This document shows, in pieces, positions 42,671 through 50,574 of a stretch of 64,000 nucleotides of DNA. The position numbers and the translations under genes were made by a program. The notes beneath the pieces are model-generated. The model worked only from the letters and a program-made list of their open reading frames with translations. It had not been told where the DNA came from and searched no databases. The stretch covers positions 1 to 64,000 of the forward strand of contig CAYRFQ010000020.1 in the NCBI GenBank assembly GCA_964423615.1, read 5' to 3'. Position 1 is the first letter of the stretch, and every line of letters starts with the position of its first letter. This DNA comes from CAYRFQ01 sp964423615. Its GTDB lineage: Bacteria > Planctomycetota > Planctomycetia > Gemmatales > Gemmataceae.

Positions 42671-43522
42671 CTAGGTGGCGTCCGGCTGCGTATTCAACCG
42701 GTAGTAACTGGCGAGCTTAGCCATCAGTCCCAGCAATAACAAACGAGCTTCCTCCCTGACGCCTCGGTGACGTGACTCCCGAACTCCATTCAAGGACTCG
42801 GCAAGTGCATTCTTGTGCACATGCACAACATCTCGAGGAGTGGCGTGATGCTTGCCCATCCAAGCTCCCAACTCGGCGAGTTCTTCACTCAAATTGAGTT
42901 CAATCGCACTCAATCTCGCGGCATAAGCCCGCTTAAGTAAACCCACGAGTCCGACCACACACCCATCGAATGTGGCCCGAGCCCGAATCTTCAGTGGGGA
43001 GACCTCGTAGATCCGCGAGCTAATTGTGGGTCGTTGGACGTGAGGTCCTTCGAGGTCGAGTTCTCGATGGTGAAAGGCCACTTGATGGTCCTCTCGCCAT
43101 TTCTGCCGTGCTACCGCTGCACGTATCCGTCTGGTAGCGCTTGGACCAAAGGCTTCCTCAGGCGTCAGAAAGTCTTGGGCTCCTCGGCGGATCATTTCCC
43201 ATCCAACATCCTCGTCGTTGACAACGACCAAGACTGCGGTGTCCTCTCCAAACTGCCAGATCGAGGACAAGATGGCATTGGCATGTTCGTACGTCGTAGG
43301 TGTGGTCGCGACTATTTTGACGGCATCAAAGTGATGGGTTCCGAGGATGGCCATCACACCCTCAAGGGTCTGTACGCTGGTGATGGCGAAGACGTGTTGG
43401 ATTGAGGGGTGAGATAAATCGTCACCTTCATGGTCGGCGAGGACCCTTTCCTCGTCAACAAGCAGAACCCGTAATTGTTGTGATTCAAGTTTTGGAGGTG
43501 GTTTCGACATCCTTCCGACCAC
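42671..43522 (-). CDS. KaiA-like protein: pseudo-receiver plus KaiA/RsbU_N-type helical domain
   Basis: A 283-residue protein, close to the length of cyanobacterial KaiA (about 284). Residues 17-142 form a receiver-like domain (LRVLLVDEER, then FDAVKIVATTP), but the phospho-Asp position is Val71, the conserved Lys position is Pro121 and the Thr/Ser position is lost, so it is a pseudo-receiver, as in KaiA. Residues about 180-276 match the KaiA C-terminal/RsbU_N helical pattern: LAELGAWMGKHHATPRDVVHVH, then ALAESL and EEARLLLLGLMAKLASYYR. In KaiA the corresponding helices are FADVPVARVVELHMELIDNF and LTLIDVIAHLCEMYRR. It lies directly upstream of kaiB and kaiC. Start GTG 43522 is uncertain; ATG 43510 is possible. 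KaiA function is inferred. Confidence 0.75.
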   Translation of the reverse strand: MVGRMSKPPPKLESQQLRVLLVDEERVLADHEGDDLSHPSIQHVFAITSVQTLEGVMAILGTHHFDAVKIVATTPTTYEHANAILSSIWQFGEDTAVLVVVNDEDVGWEMIRRGAQDFLTPEEAFGPSATRRIRAAVARQKWREDHQVAFHHRELDLEGPHVQRPTISSRIYEVSPLKIRARATFDGCVVGLVGLLKRAYAARLSAIELNLSEELAELGAWMGKHHATPRDVVHVHKNALAESLNGVRESRHRGVREEARLLLLGLMAKLASYYRLNTQPDAT

Positions 43523-43859
43523 TCACTTTTGGACTCGGCGATCAACAGCAAGTCTAGTTGCCAGCTACCAGTGGTCGCCAACCCTCTTGGAAATCGTGGT
43601 GACCTGTAGTCCTCCGCATGCCCCAGCCTCCCACAACGCATTTCCAACAGCCATTAGGTGAGTGGAGCAATGGCAACAAGGATAAGAGGATTGTAAAGAG
43701 CGCGGCCCTTCGGTTCAAGGGCCTACGACAGACCATTCCTCATTGGGTCTTCAGAAGTTGTCTACTTTCGTCTCTTCGCCCCAAGACAACCAACACCGTT
43801 GATCCCAAACCAAATCGCATCAACGGAGTCTTTACCTGGTCCTTAGCACCAGACAGGCG
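43523..43859. other. Intergenic region upstream of the kai locus
   Basis: About 340 bases. The promoter of the kaiA-like/kaiB/kaiC transcript should lie in its left part (minus strand). No gene, repeat or clear operator recognised. Confidence 0.4.
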
Positions 43860-45137
43860 TCACTTGGACTCCTGACCTTCCGGTTCGACTGCTTGCAAGA
43901 CAAGCCGCTGAACCTGTGGCCAAAGAAAACTAGTGTAACCACGCCTTTGGACCATGTACACAACGACCAATTTGTTTTTCGTATCGACGAAGAATTTTGT
44001 TCCCGCAGCTCCGCCCCACCGATAAACACCTTTGCCATCGATGGCTCCGCCGAGCCCATAGGTCCTCTTTCCGCCCGGATACACCGAACCGAGTTGATTT
44101 TGGTACATCAACTCGACTGTCTTGGCCTTTGCAATCCGGACACCGTCCAGCTGGCCTCGGTCGAGGACCATTTGACAGAAACGCCAATAGTCGGTCGAAG
44201 TCGAAACCAATCCTCCGCCCCCGCTGAACCAACTCGGCTTCTTCAAAAGCGGAGCATTGCTCATCGCCGGGGTCAGTTTCCCTTCCTTCTTGGTGTACAC
44301 GACAGCGATACGTTCTTTGTCCCGTGTCCAAAAATCCGTGTCCTTCATCTTCAACGGCTCGAACACGTTCTTCTTCAGGAAAACATCGAGGGGCTGTTTG
44401 GAAACTACTTCCACATATCGCCCAAGAATGTCGATCGAATATCCGTAGTTGTAAGCCGTTCCAGGATGAAACTTCAAAGGAGCTTTGGCGAGCCGCTTGG
44501 AGAACTCGGCCAGGTTGATGCCCTTCTCAAAAACCCCAGCTTTTTTCAGAAGTCTGAACGTTGGAGTTTTCGGCACAAAGGCGTAATAAAGTCCCGAGGA
44601 ATGCCGCATGAGATCTCGAACGGTAATAGGGTTCTTGGCCGGAACGAGCCGAAACGTATTCTTTCCCGTTTTCTTATCGACCATTTTTTCGAGGACTTTG
44701 ACGTTTCTCCATTCGGGCAATCGCTTCGCTATGGGTTCGTCAAGATCAAGTTGGCCCCGTTCGTAGAGCAACAAAGCAGCAAACGTAACGATCGGTTTGG
44801 TCATCGAGTAAATCCGAAAAATCACTTCCTCGATCATGGATCTCTTGGCTTCCCGATCCCGAAACCCGAACGCTTCGTGGTATCCAATCTTCCCATTACG
44901 ACTGACCAACATGACGACACCGGAAACATCGCCTTTGTTGACGTATTTTTGGATCGTCACGTCGAGCTTGGCGAGTGCTTCAGGATTGAGACCGGCCTCA
45001 CGAGCTTCCTTTCCATGAGTTCGAGCCTTGATAGGGTTTGGACCGTTGGGAGTTTCGGTATCCTGGGCCTCCGCGAAGATCGGGGACAACAACATCCCAA
45101 CAACCATTGCGATGAGGCAACGAAACGAATGATTCAT
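43860..45137 (-). CDS. Serine hydrolase of beta-lactamase class C/esterase fold, exported
   Basis: A 425-residue protein with a signal peptide (about 1-25). The active-site SxxK reads SMTK in FRIYSMTKPIVTFAALLLYE; the YxN motif reads YNYGYS. Such proteins include class C beta-lactamases, EstB-type esterases and D-aminopeptidases; length and the long region before the catalytic Ser fit the esterase-like group. The third motif, normally HxG/KTG near the C terminus, falls at RWGGAAGTKFFVDTKN, atypical for true beta-lactamase. A GGAG site precedes the ATG. Likely periplasmic; substrate unknown. Confidence 0.83.
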   Translation of the reverse strand: MNHSFRCLIAMVVGMLLSPIFAEAQDTETPNGPNPIKARTHGKEAREAGLNPEALAKLDVTIQKYVNKGDVSGVVMLVSRNGKIGYHEAFGFRDREAKRSMIEEVIFRIYSMTKPIVTFAALLLYERGQLDLDEPIAKRLPEWRNVKVLEKMVDKKTGKNTFRLVPAKNPITVRDLMRHSSGLYYAFVPKTPTFRLLKKAGVFEKGINLAEFSKRLAKAPLKFHPGTAYNYGYSIDILGRYVEVVSKQPLDVFLKKNVFEPLKMKDTDFWTRDKERIAVVYTKKEGKLTPAMSNAPLLKKPSWFSGGGGLVSTSTDYWRFCQMVLDRGQLDGVRIAKAKTVELMYQNQLGSVYPGGKRTYGLGGAIDGKGVYRWGGAAGTKFFVDTKNKLVVVYMVQRRGYTSFLWPQVQRLVLQAVEPEGQESK

Positions 45138-45432
45138 GAGTTCTCCAGGGAACGAACCGTGAAACTAGGTTTTGATTTTCTTTGGACTGCGACGACTTGC
45201 CGCCACTTTGGTCCATCCGGGATTCCATCCGGGATTCTCTGCGTGAGGTTTCCGTTCTCGTATTAAACTTGACCCATCTCACAACGTTGAAATGGGTCAA
45301 GTTTTGAAGCGTCGGCGTACACCAACAAAATCACTCGCCTTCGCGTTTCACCACCCCCCGAATAACGAAATGGAACTGGTATACGCTAATTCAGACTCGC
45401 CGACCTCCAGCTCAGGTCGATCCCTCCTGAGC
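45138..45432. other. Intergenic region, nothing recognised
   Basis: About 295 bases between two minus-strand genes. AACTTGACCCATCTCAC and the nearby ATGGGTCAAGTTTTG form an imperfect inverted repeat near 45268-45305 (AACTTGACCCAT/ATGGGTCAAGTT, 12 bp), a possible terminator or structural hairpin of the DUF2330 gene. Nothing else was seen. Confidence 0.5.
45268..45304 (-). terminator. Long inverted repeat, probable terminator
   Basis: AACTTGACCCAT and ATGGGTCAAGTT form a 12-bp perfect stem. Read in either direction it is followed by a few T/A residues. It lies downstream of the DUF2330 stop and upstream of the hydrolase start on the minus strand, so it probably ends the DUF2330 transcript. Confidence 0.6.
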
Positions 45433-47295
45433 TCACCGCAATCCACCCGACCACAGCTCCTTGGTCAATTCCGATGCATCCACAGCAGTTCGGAGCTTGG
45501 CTGGCTCGAAAACTAAATCCCGGTCCATCTCGGCCATGGTGAAAGTCTTACTCATTTTCATGAGAAACGTCTTGGGCTTGAGATGGCCTTCGAGGTGTTG
45601 TAAGCCCTGGATCTCCTTGACCGTCCGAGAGCGGACTGGGTAACCCTCCGGCGTCTTCTTGATCAGCTTCACCAACCGCCGTTGAATGACCATCATCACG
45701 AGAGAGCCAACTTCCGGGTCCGTAACATCTTTCAGGGTGAACCCCTCATCAGGATTAGGCAACTTGGCCGAAAAAGGAATCTCCCCCCTGAGGATCTGGA
45801 GATCCTTTCTGGTGAGACGCTTCGCCCAATGTAGGTCCGTGGGAGTAATACCGGCTTTGTTTCTCTCGAGCTGCCCGAAGTTAAACGAGTAATTATACTT
45901 CTTGACGTCCCGAACGAAAATCGGCAGATAGGGATCGACGTCATCGAGCCATTTCTTGCAACTTTTCGGAAGCGGTACAGGTAAACCAGCAATTCCCAGA
46001 TTGCCGGCAAAGCCTTGGAATCCACCGACCCCAGCAAAGCCACCAACACCTAACTGTCCGCCAAGGCCTCCAACGCCGCCCGGCATACCCGCAACTCCAC
46101 CGCCTCCAAAACCGCCGACGCCTCCAATACCTCCCCCACCGAATGCTAGCCCTCCTGGATTGCCCCCGATTCCGCCGAGTCCAATTCCTGGATTGCCCCC
46201 GATTCCGCCAAGTCCAATTCCTGGATTTCCCAAGAGTCCCAGTTGTCCAACACCAGGTGGATTCATAAGTCCTCCATTCGGTGACAAGCTCTCCGCCGTC
46301 AACAGCTCTGGAATCCAGCTAAACTGATAGCTCAACGAACCCGGAAGGTCCATCTTCTTCGGTGAGTGGATGTAGAACACGATCTGGGTCTTTTCTCTCG
46401 CAGAAGCCGCAATCATTTTCAGCGGGTAAACCAACTTTTCCGACCGGAACGTCAAACGAAAAGGGTCGATAGTTCCACGGAACGTCCCATCTATATCGGC
46501 TTTTAGCCCTTTCCCATCAACTTTCACGACCGTGAAAGCCCATTGCTTTTTGACGTAGTGTTGAACTACTTCCAGCGGAAGCTTGACTGGATAGTTGTTC
46601 TTCAACCATTGAACGATCTGTTTCGCGTCACCCGACTTGACGACTTTGTAGCTGACACGACCGACTTGCCCTTTGCCCAGAACCTGAAGCTTGCGGTCAT
46701 CATCGGTGAGCATGGCTTCGTTCACGGCCGCCAAAACGCCCAGAACGCCCGCTCCCCCAACACCAGTAACTCCAGGAAGCATCACAGACTGGTCAAGCCC
46801 TTGTCCTGGGAGAGCACCAAGTCCACCACCAAACCCACCACCAGGTTGAACCTGTCCCAGGGACAACAACCGCGAGGTTGGATATTGATCGATGGTCCGG
46901 GTCGTATAAACATCGAGATGATCGAAGAATCCTTTCGGCACGTTCGAAACCTGAGGAGTCGTTGGTGTTGGGATCACCAACACACAGTCTTTCTTCTTCG
47001 TCTCGAAGTTAGCCTGAATAGTAAGGCTCTCGGTCTTGGTCGCTGGATCCCAGCTCAGAAAAACTTGCTGGGATGGCTGGACGACGGTTACAGCACTCGC
47101 TTGGTTTTGGTCATCTCCTACTTGCCAAGGGGAAAAGAAACTAGCCGCCCCATTGGCTAGCGGGGGAACCACCAACCGCAACAACAACAACAAGACGATG
47201 ACACGAAGCCACGGATGAACCTGCGGGAAAACGTAGGTGTCCCCTGGGGATTTGTTTTCTACAGTAAATTCAGAAAGTCGATTAGGTTCAGACAT
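45433..47295 (-). CDS. DUF2330 membrane-anchored protein with Gly-rich repeat insert
   Basis: A 620-residue third DUF2330-type protein. The N-terminal cytoplasmic part is followed by a membrane helix (WLRVIVLLLLLRLVVPPLA), then AASFFSPWQV in place of the GACCYF start of the other two copies, and CVLVIPTPTTPQVSNVP. A long Gly-rich insert (about 350-440) contains tandem IGLGGIGGNPG units encoded by near-identical DNA. Start ATG at 47295 is preferred for AAAGGA nine bases ahead. It is more diverged than the pair at 10-13 kb. Function unknown; envelope location inferred. Confidence 0.8.
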   Translation of the reverse strand: MSEPNRLSEFTVENKSPGDTYVFPQVHPWLRVIVLLLLLRLVVPPLANGAASFFSPWQVGDDQNQASAVTVVQPSQQVFLSWDPATKTESLTIQANFETKKKDCVLVIPTPTTPQVSNVPKGFFDHLDVYTTRTIDQYPTSRLLSLGQVQPGGGFGGGLGALPGQGLDQSVMLPGVTGVGGAGVLGVLAAVNEAMLTDDDRKLQVLGKGQVGRVSYKVVKSGDAKQIVQWLKNNYPVKLPLEVVQHYVKKQWAFTVVKVDGKGLKADIDGTFRGTIDPFRLTFRSEKLVYPLKMIAASAREKTQIVFYIHSPKKMDLPGSLSYQFSWIPELLTAESLSPNGGLMNPPGVGQLGLLGNPGIGLGGIGGNPGIGLGGIGGNPGGLAFGGGGIGGVGGFGGGGVAGMPGGVGGLGGQLGVGGFAGVGGFQGFAGNLGIAGLPVPLPKSCKKWLDDVDPYLPIFVRDVKKYNYSFNFGQLERNKAGITPTDLHWAKRLTRKDLQILRGEIPFSAKLPNPDEGFTLKDVTDPEVGSLVMMVIQRRLVKLIKKTPEGYPVRSRTVKEIQGLQHLEGHLKPKTFLMKMSKTFTMAEMDRDLVFEPAKLRTAVDASELTKELWSGGLR

Positions 47296-47595
47296 CGAAA
47301 CTGGTCCTTTCACAAGATTGCCAGAAGTGGATCAGCAGATTCCCCAAACAAACGCCCTGCCTCGGTGCCTGATTGCGGGTGGACCAGGTGTAAACTCTAA
47401 CGAGCCCAACGGCCTTCGTCGAGGAAAATTTCTTGAAACAACCTTGACCCAGTGCCCAAGGTAGAAACCCGTCAACCATTTGCCACACCGAACACCTTTT
47501 CCTCCACATCTTTCGAGAGTAGAATAAAAAACTCGATCAGCTCACCCTCCCCCAAAAAATGCACGATACACTGACCCCTAACACCCAACTTTCGG
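47296..47595. other. Divergent intergenic region, nothing recognised
   Basis: 300 bases between divergent genes. Probable promoters for both; no motif stands out. A TTTTCCTCCAC stretch near 47499 is not next to a start. Confidence 0.35.
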
Positions 47596-48777
47596 ATGTC
47601 ATCGACAACCTCACTCCCTGCAATTCTCGATGGTGAACCCATCAATCCCGACGGACCTCCATCCTGGCCGGTCCACGACCCCGACGTCGTGGCCGCGCTG
47701 CAGCACGCCTATGAAAGTGGCGTTTGGGGACAATACCACGGGGGTCTCGTTCCCGAACTCGAATCCAAGCTGGCCGACTTCCACCAAGTCGCGCACGCTG
47801 TCACTTGCGGAAGCGGAACCGCAGCGATCGAAGCGTCCCTTCGCACCCTGCGAGTTGGCCAGGGAGACGAAGTCATCCTCGCGGCGTATGATTATCCTGG
47901 AAACTTTCTTTCGGTCCACGCCGTCGGAGGTCATCCAGTCCTGGTGGACCTTGATCCAGAGAACTGGAACCTCGATATCAACAAAGTTGATTCTGCCCTA
48001 TCCGCCAAAACGAAAGCCATCCTGGCTTCTCACATCCACGGCGGTCTTGTCCCGATGCAGCAATTGATGGACTTGGCTCGAGATCGAAAGATTCCCGTCG
48101 TCGAAGACGCAGCACAAGCGACCGGCGCCTTGATCGATGGCAGGACCGCCGGAACATGGGGCGACCTGGGCGTGATCAGTTTCGGAGGTTCCAAATTACT
48201 CACGGCTGGCCGTGGTGGAGCCGTCCTCACGAACGAACCTCAATTCCAACAGCGTCTAAAACTCCACTTCATCCACGGGAATCACATTTCCCCTCTCTCG
48301 GAACTTCAAGCCGCTGTCCTATTCCCACAGCTCAAGAAGCTTCCCGCAAGGAATCATTTTCGACACCAACAAATTCTTGCCCTCACCCGAAGCATCTCCG
48401 AAATCCCAGGCCTCAGAATCTTCTCCAACTCGGCTTCCGAGTGGACCCCAGCCTACTACAAGGTCGGATTTCAATTCGACGAGGAGCATTTTGGAATCCC
48501 TCGACAAGTCTTCGTGGCTGCACTTCGGGCCGAAGGATTTGCCTTCGACGAAGGATTTCGATCCTTGCACGTGGGCCGTTCGGCCAAGAGATACCGAGCC
48601 ATAGATGCCCTGCCCGAAGCCACCCGCGCCCATCACGGCGTCGTGGCCCTTTACCACCCGGTCCTACTTCACTCCGAAAACGTCGTTTCCCAAATTTCCC
48701 AAGCCATCCGAAAAATCTTCCGCCACAAAGACGAATTAAAAGCTCTGCACGTAGAAAAACCATCGGCCTTCGATTGA
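47596..48777 (+). CDS. DegT/DnrJ/EryC1/StrS-family PLP aminotransferase
   Basis: A 393-residue aminotransferase of the family that makes amino sugars on nucleotide carriers. GSGTAAIEASLRTL binds PLP phosphate, VVEDAAQATGA holds the Asp that contacts the pyridine ring, and SFGGSKLLTAGRGGAV carries the Schiff-base lysine. Length is normal. The start ATG has a weak ribosome site. About 4 kb downstream lies a PseG-like gene, which could belong to the same sugar pathway, although they are not an operon. Product sugar unknown; the AHBA-synthase-like branch is also possible. Confidence 0.88.
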   Translation: MSSTTSLPAILDGEPINPDGPPSWPVHDPDVVAALQHAYESGVWGQYHGGLVPELESKLADFHQVAHAVTCGSGTAAIEASLRTLRVGQGDEVILAAYDYPGNFLSVHAVGGHPVLVDLDPENWNLDINKVDSALSAKTKAILASHIHGGLVPMQQLMDLARDRKIPVVEDAAQATGALIDGRTAGTWGDLGVISFGGSKLLTAGRGGAVLTNEPQFQQRLKLHFIHGNHISPLSELQAAVLFPQLKKLPARNHFRHQQILALTRSISEIPGLRIFSNSASEWTPAYYKVGFQFDEEHFGIPRQVFVAALRAEGFAFDEGFRSLHVGRSAKRYRAIDALPEATRAHHGVVALYHPVLLHSENVVSQISQAIRKIFRHKDELKALHVEKPSAFD

Positions 48778-48860
48778 GTCTTTGTGTTTGAGTATCGGTT
48801 GTGATAACTTCGAGGAATCCTGCCTACTCATGTTGTCTTTGAACTCGGAGAATCTCACCT

Positions 48861-49964
48861 ATGAATCCACAACGAAGTAAAATTCACCAAACAGTGCTCA
48901 CTTGGCTCGGAGTGATAGCCCTCAGCGTATTCGTCTTTGGAGTCGTCGGGACGCCAACACTCGTTCATGGTGGCGGCAAGAAAGAGCAGAAGAAGGGAAA
49001 GGACAAAGGCAAGAAGCCCGAGAAAGAAAAGAAAAAAGAAATCCCCAAAGATAAAACGCCTCCCAAAATGGTCATCAAGGGCCACAAGTACTGGGTGACG
49101 AGCATCACCACAAGTTCCGATGGAAAATATGTCGTAACGACGAGTCGTGACCGTTCTCTCCGAGTCTGGGATGCCAAGAACGGAAAGGAAATTGCCAAAC
49201 TCGAAAAGCAGCCGACAGATCTATACGCAGCCGCATTCTCTCCCGATGGAAAAACCGTCGTCACGGCAACTGGTGGATGGAACAAGAAGGCGAAAAAATG
49301 GATCGGGGAAGTCCGCTTCTGGAACCCGAAAACGAAGAAGGTCGTAAAAACCATCACCGGTCACAGCGCGATCGTGAAGGCCATGGCTTTCAGTACCAAT
49401 GGAAAGGTATTGGTGACGGCAGGCGAAGACGAAACAGCCATCATCTGGGACGTGAAAACAGGGAAAGCCACCCAGACGCTTAAAGGCCATAAAGGAAAAA
49501 TTCAGGATGTCGCCATCAGCCCCAACGGCGAGAGAATCGTAACCGCCTCCTACGACAACACCGCAAAACTGTGGGATGCCAAGTCCGGAAAAGAACTGCA
49601 AACGTTCAAAGGACCCAAACGAGCATTCACCTCAGTGACCTTTTCCCCGAATGGGAAACTTATCGCAGCGGCCAATATGGATTCCACGATCTACATTTGG
49701 GGCCTCGACGGAAAAGAAGTCCGTAAAATCAAAGCTCCCAAAGCCATCTGGGCTCTGGAGTACAGCCCAAACGGGAAGTATCTCGCTGCTGGGGGATACG
49801 ACGACACCATTAAGATCTATGATGCCAGCACCGGAAAAGAACTCTACCAACGCAATGGACATACCGGGAGCGTTATCGCTTTGACTTTCACTCCAGATAA
49901 CTCCAAGCTGTTAACTGGAGGAATCGATTCGACCGTGAAAGTTTGGGACGTTCCAACCAAGTAA
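48861..49964 (+). CDS. Exported WD40-repeat protein
   Basis: A 367-residue protein with an N-terminal hydrophobic signal (about 15-37), a Lys/Glu-rich linker (KKEQKKGKDKGKKPEKEKK) and seven WD40 units of about 40 residues, starting GHKYWVTSITTSSDGKYVVT and ending VKVWDVPTK. Typical repeats are FSPNGKLIAAANMDSTIYIW and TFTPDNSKLLTGGIDSTVKVW. It should form a beta propeller outside the cytoplasm, a protein-interaction platform. GGAGAATCTCACCT precedes the ATG. It lies 52 bases before the small phosphatase gene and may share its transcript. Confidence 0.88.
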   Translation: MNPQRSKIHQTVLTWLGVIALSVFVFGVVGTPTLVHGGGKKEQKKGKDKGKKPEKEKKKEIPKDKTPPKMVIKGHKYWVTSITTSSDGKYVVTTSRDRSLRVWDAKNGKEIAKLEKQPTDLYAAAFSPDGKTVVTATGGWNKKAKKWIGEVRFWNPKTKKVVKTITGHSAIVKAMAFSTNGKVLVTAGEDETAIIWDVKTGKATQTLKGHKGKIQDVAISPNGERIVTASYDNTAKLWDAKSGKELQTFKGPKRAFTSVTFSPNGKLIAAANMDSTIYIWGLDGKEVRKIKAPKAIWALEYSPNGKYLAAGGYDDTIKIYDASTGKELYQRNGHTGSVIALTFTPDNSKLLTGGIDSTVKVWDVPTK

Positions 49965-50015
49965 CGGAAAACAACGGTGGGCCTTGGCCCACCAGCTTCT
50001 CCCCTTTCTCGACGC

Positions 50016-50453
50016 GTGAATCACATCCCCGATACTACTCTTTGGATCGGAAACGTCGGCGACGTTTGGAATCTCTCCCGCATTTACTCGGAAGAGATTA
50101 GCGTTCTTTTCGATCTTGCGCTCAACGAACCCATCCCAACTCTTGGCCGAGAACTCATTTATTGTCGGTTCCCACTCGTCGACAACCAGAATAACGAAGT
50201 GGATGTTATAGAGATGGCCATCTCTGCGTTGACAATGAGCTTACGAAAAGAAAAGAGAACACTCGTCTACTGCTCGAACGGGGCAAGCCGAAGCCCAGTC
50301 GTAGCTTCTGCAGCGTTGAGCTTGGTGAAGGGTGAGCCGGTTGAACGAGTGTTGGCGATGATTTCAACTATCGCCTCGCTCGACGTTTCTCCAGGATTGT
50401 GGAATCAAGTTCGGTCCCTACCTCTGATCTGTGAATCAACTCTCGACAAGTGA
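50016..50453 (+). CDS. Dual-specificity-type protein phosphatase
   Basis: A 145-residue protein with the cysteine phosphatase signature VYCSNGASRSPVVA: the Cys-x5-Arg loop (C-SNGAS-R) that forms the catalytic P-loop. LWIGNVGDVWNLSRI at the start and YCRFPLVDNQNNEVDVIE, where the general-acid Asp would lie, fit the small dual-specificity phosphatase fold. Start GTG at 50016 is chosen because IPDTTLWIGNV then begins the protein; an earlier GTG at 49977 is in frame but overlaps poor-quality sequence. It may counteract Ser/Thr/Tyr kinases in the cell. The substrate is unknown. Confidence 0.8.
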   Translation: MNHIPDTTLWIGNVGDVWNLSRIYSEEISVLFDLALNEPIPTLGRELIYCRFPLVDNQNNEVDVIEMAISALTMSLRKEKRTLVYCSNGASRSPVVASAALSLVKGEPVERVLAMISTIASLDVSPGLWNQVRSLPLICESTLDK

Positions 50454-50574
50454 CCATCGACTATGCCACTTCTCGATCACTTTCACCTCCGTTGTGTCAA
50501 CGCCGACACTGGCATTCGTTCCATAACTCATGGGCGACATATATTTCGTCGGACTTCACCACCCAACTCCCCGA

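Noticed and set aside
47036..47218. Small frames upstream of the DegT aminotransferase
   Set aside because: They are antisense to the N terminus of the third DUF2330 gene.
48156..48791. 211-codon frame on the plus strand in another frame
   Set aside because: Lies inside the DegT aminotransferase gene and is Pro/Arg/Ser-rich, as expected for a shadow frame.
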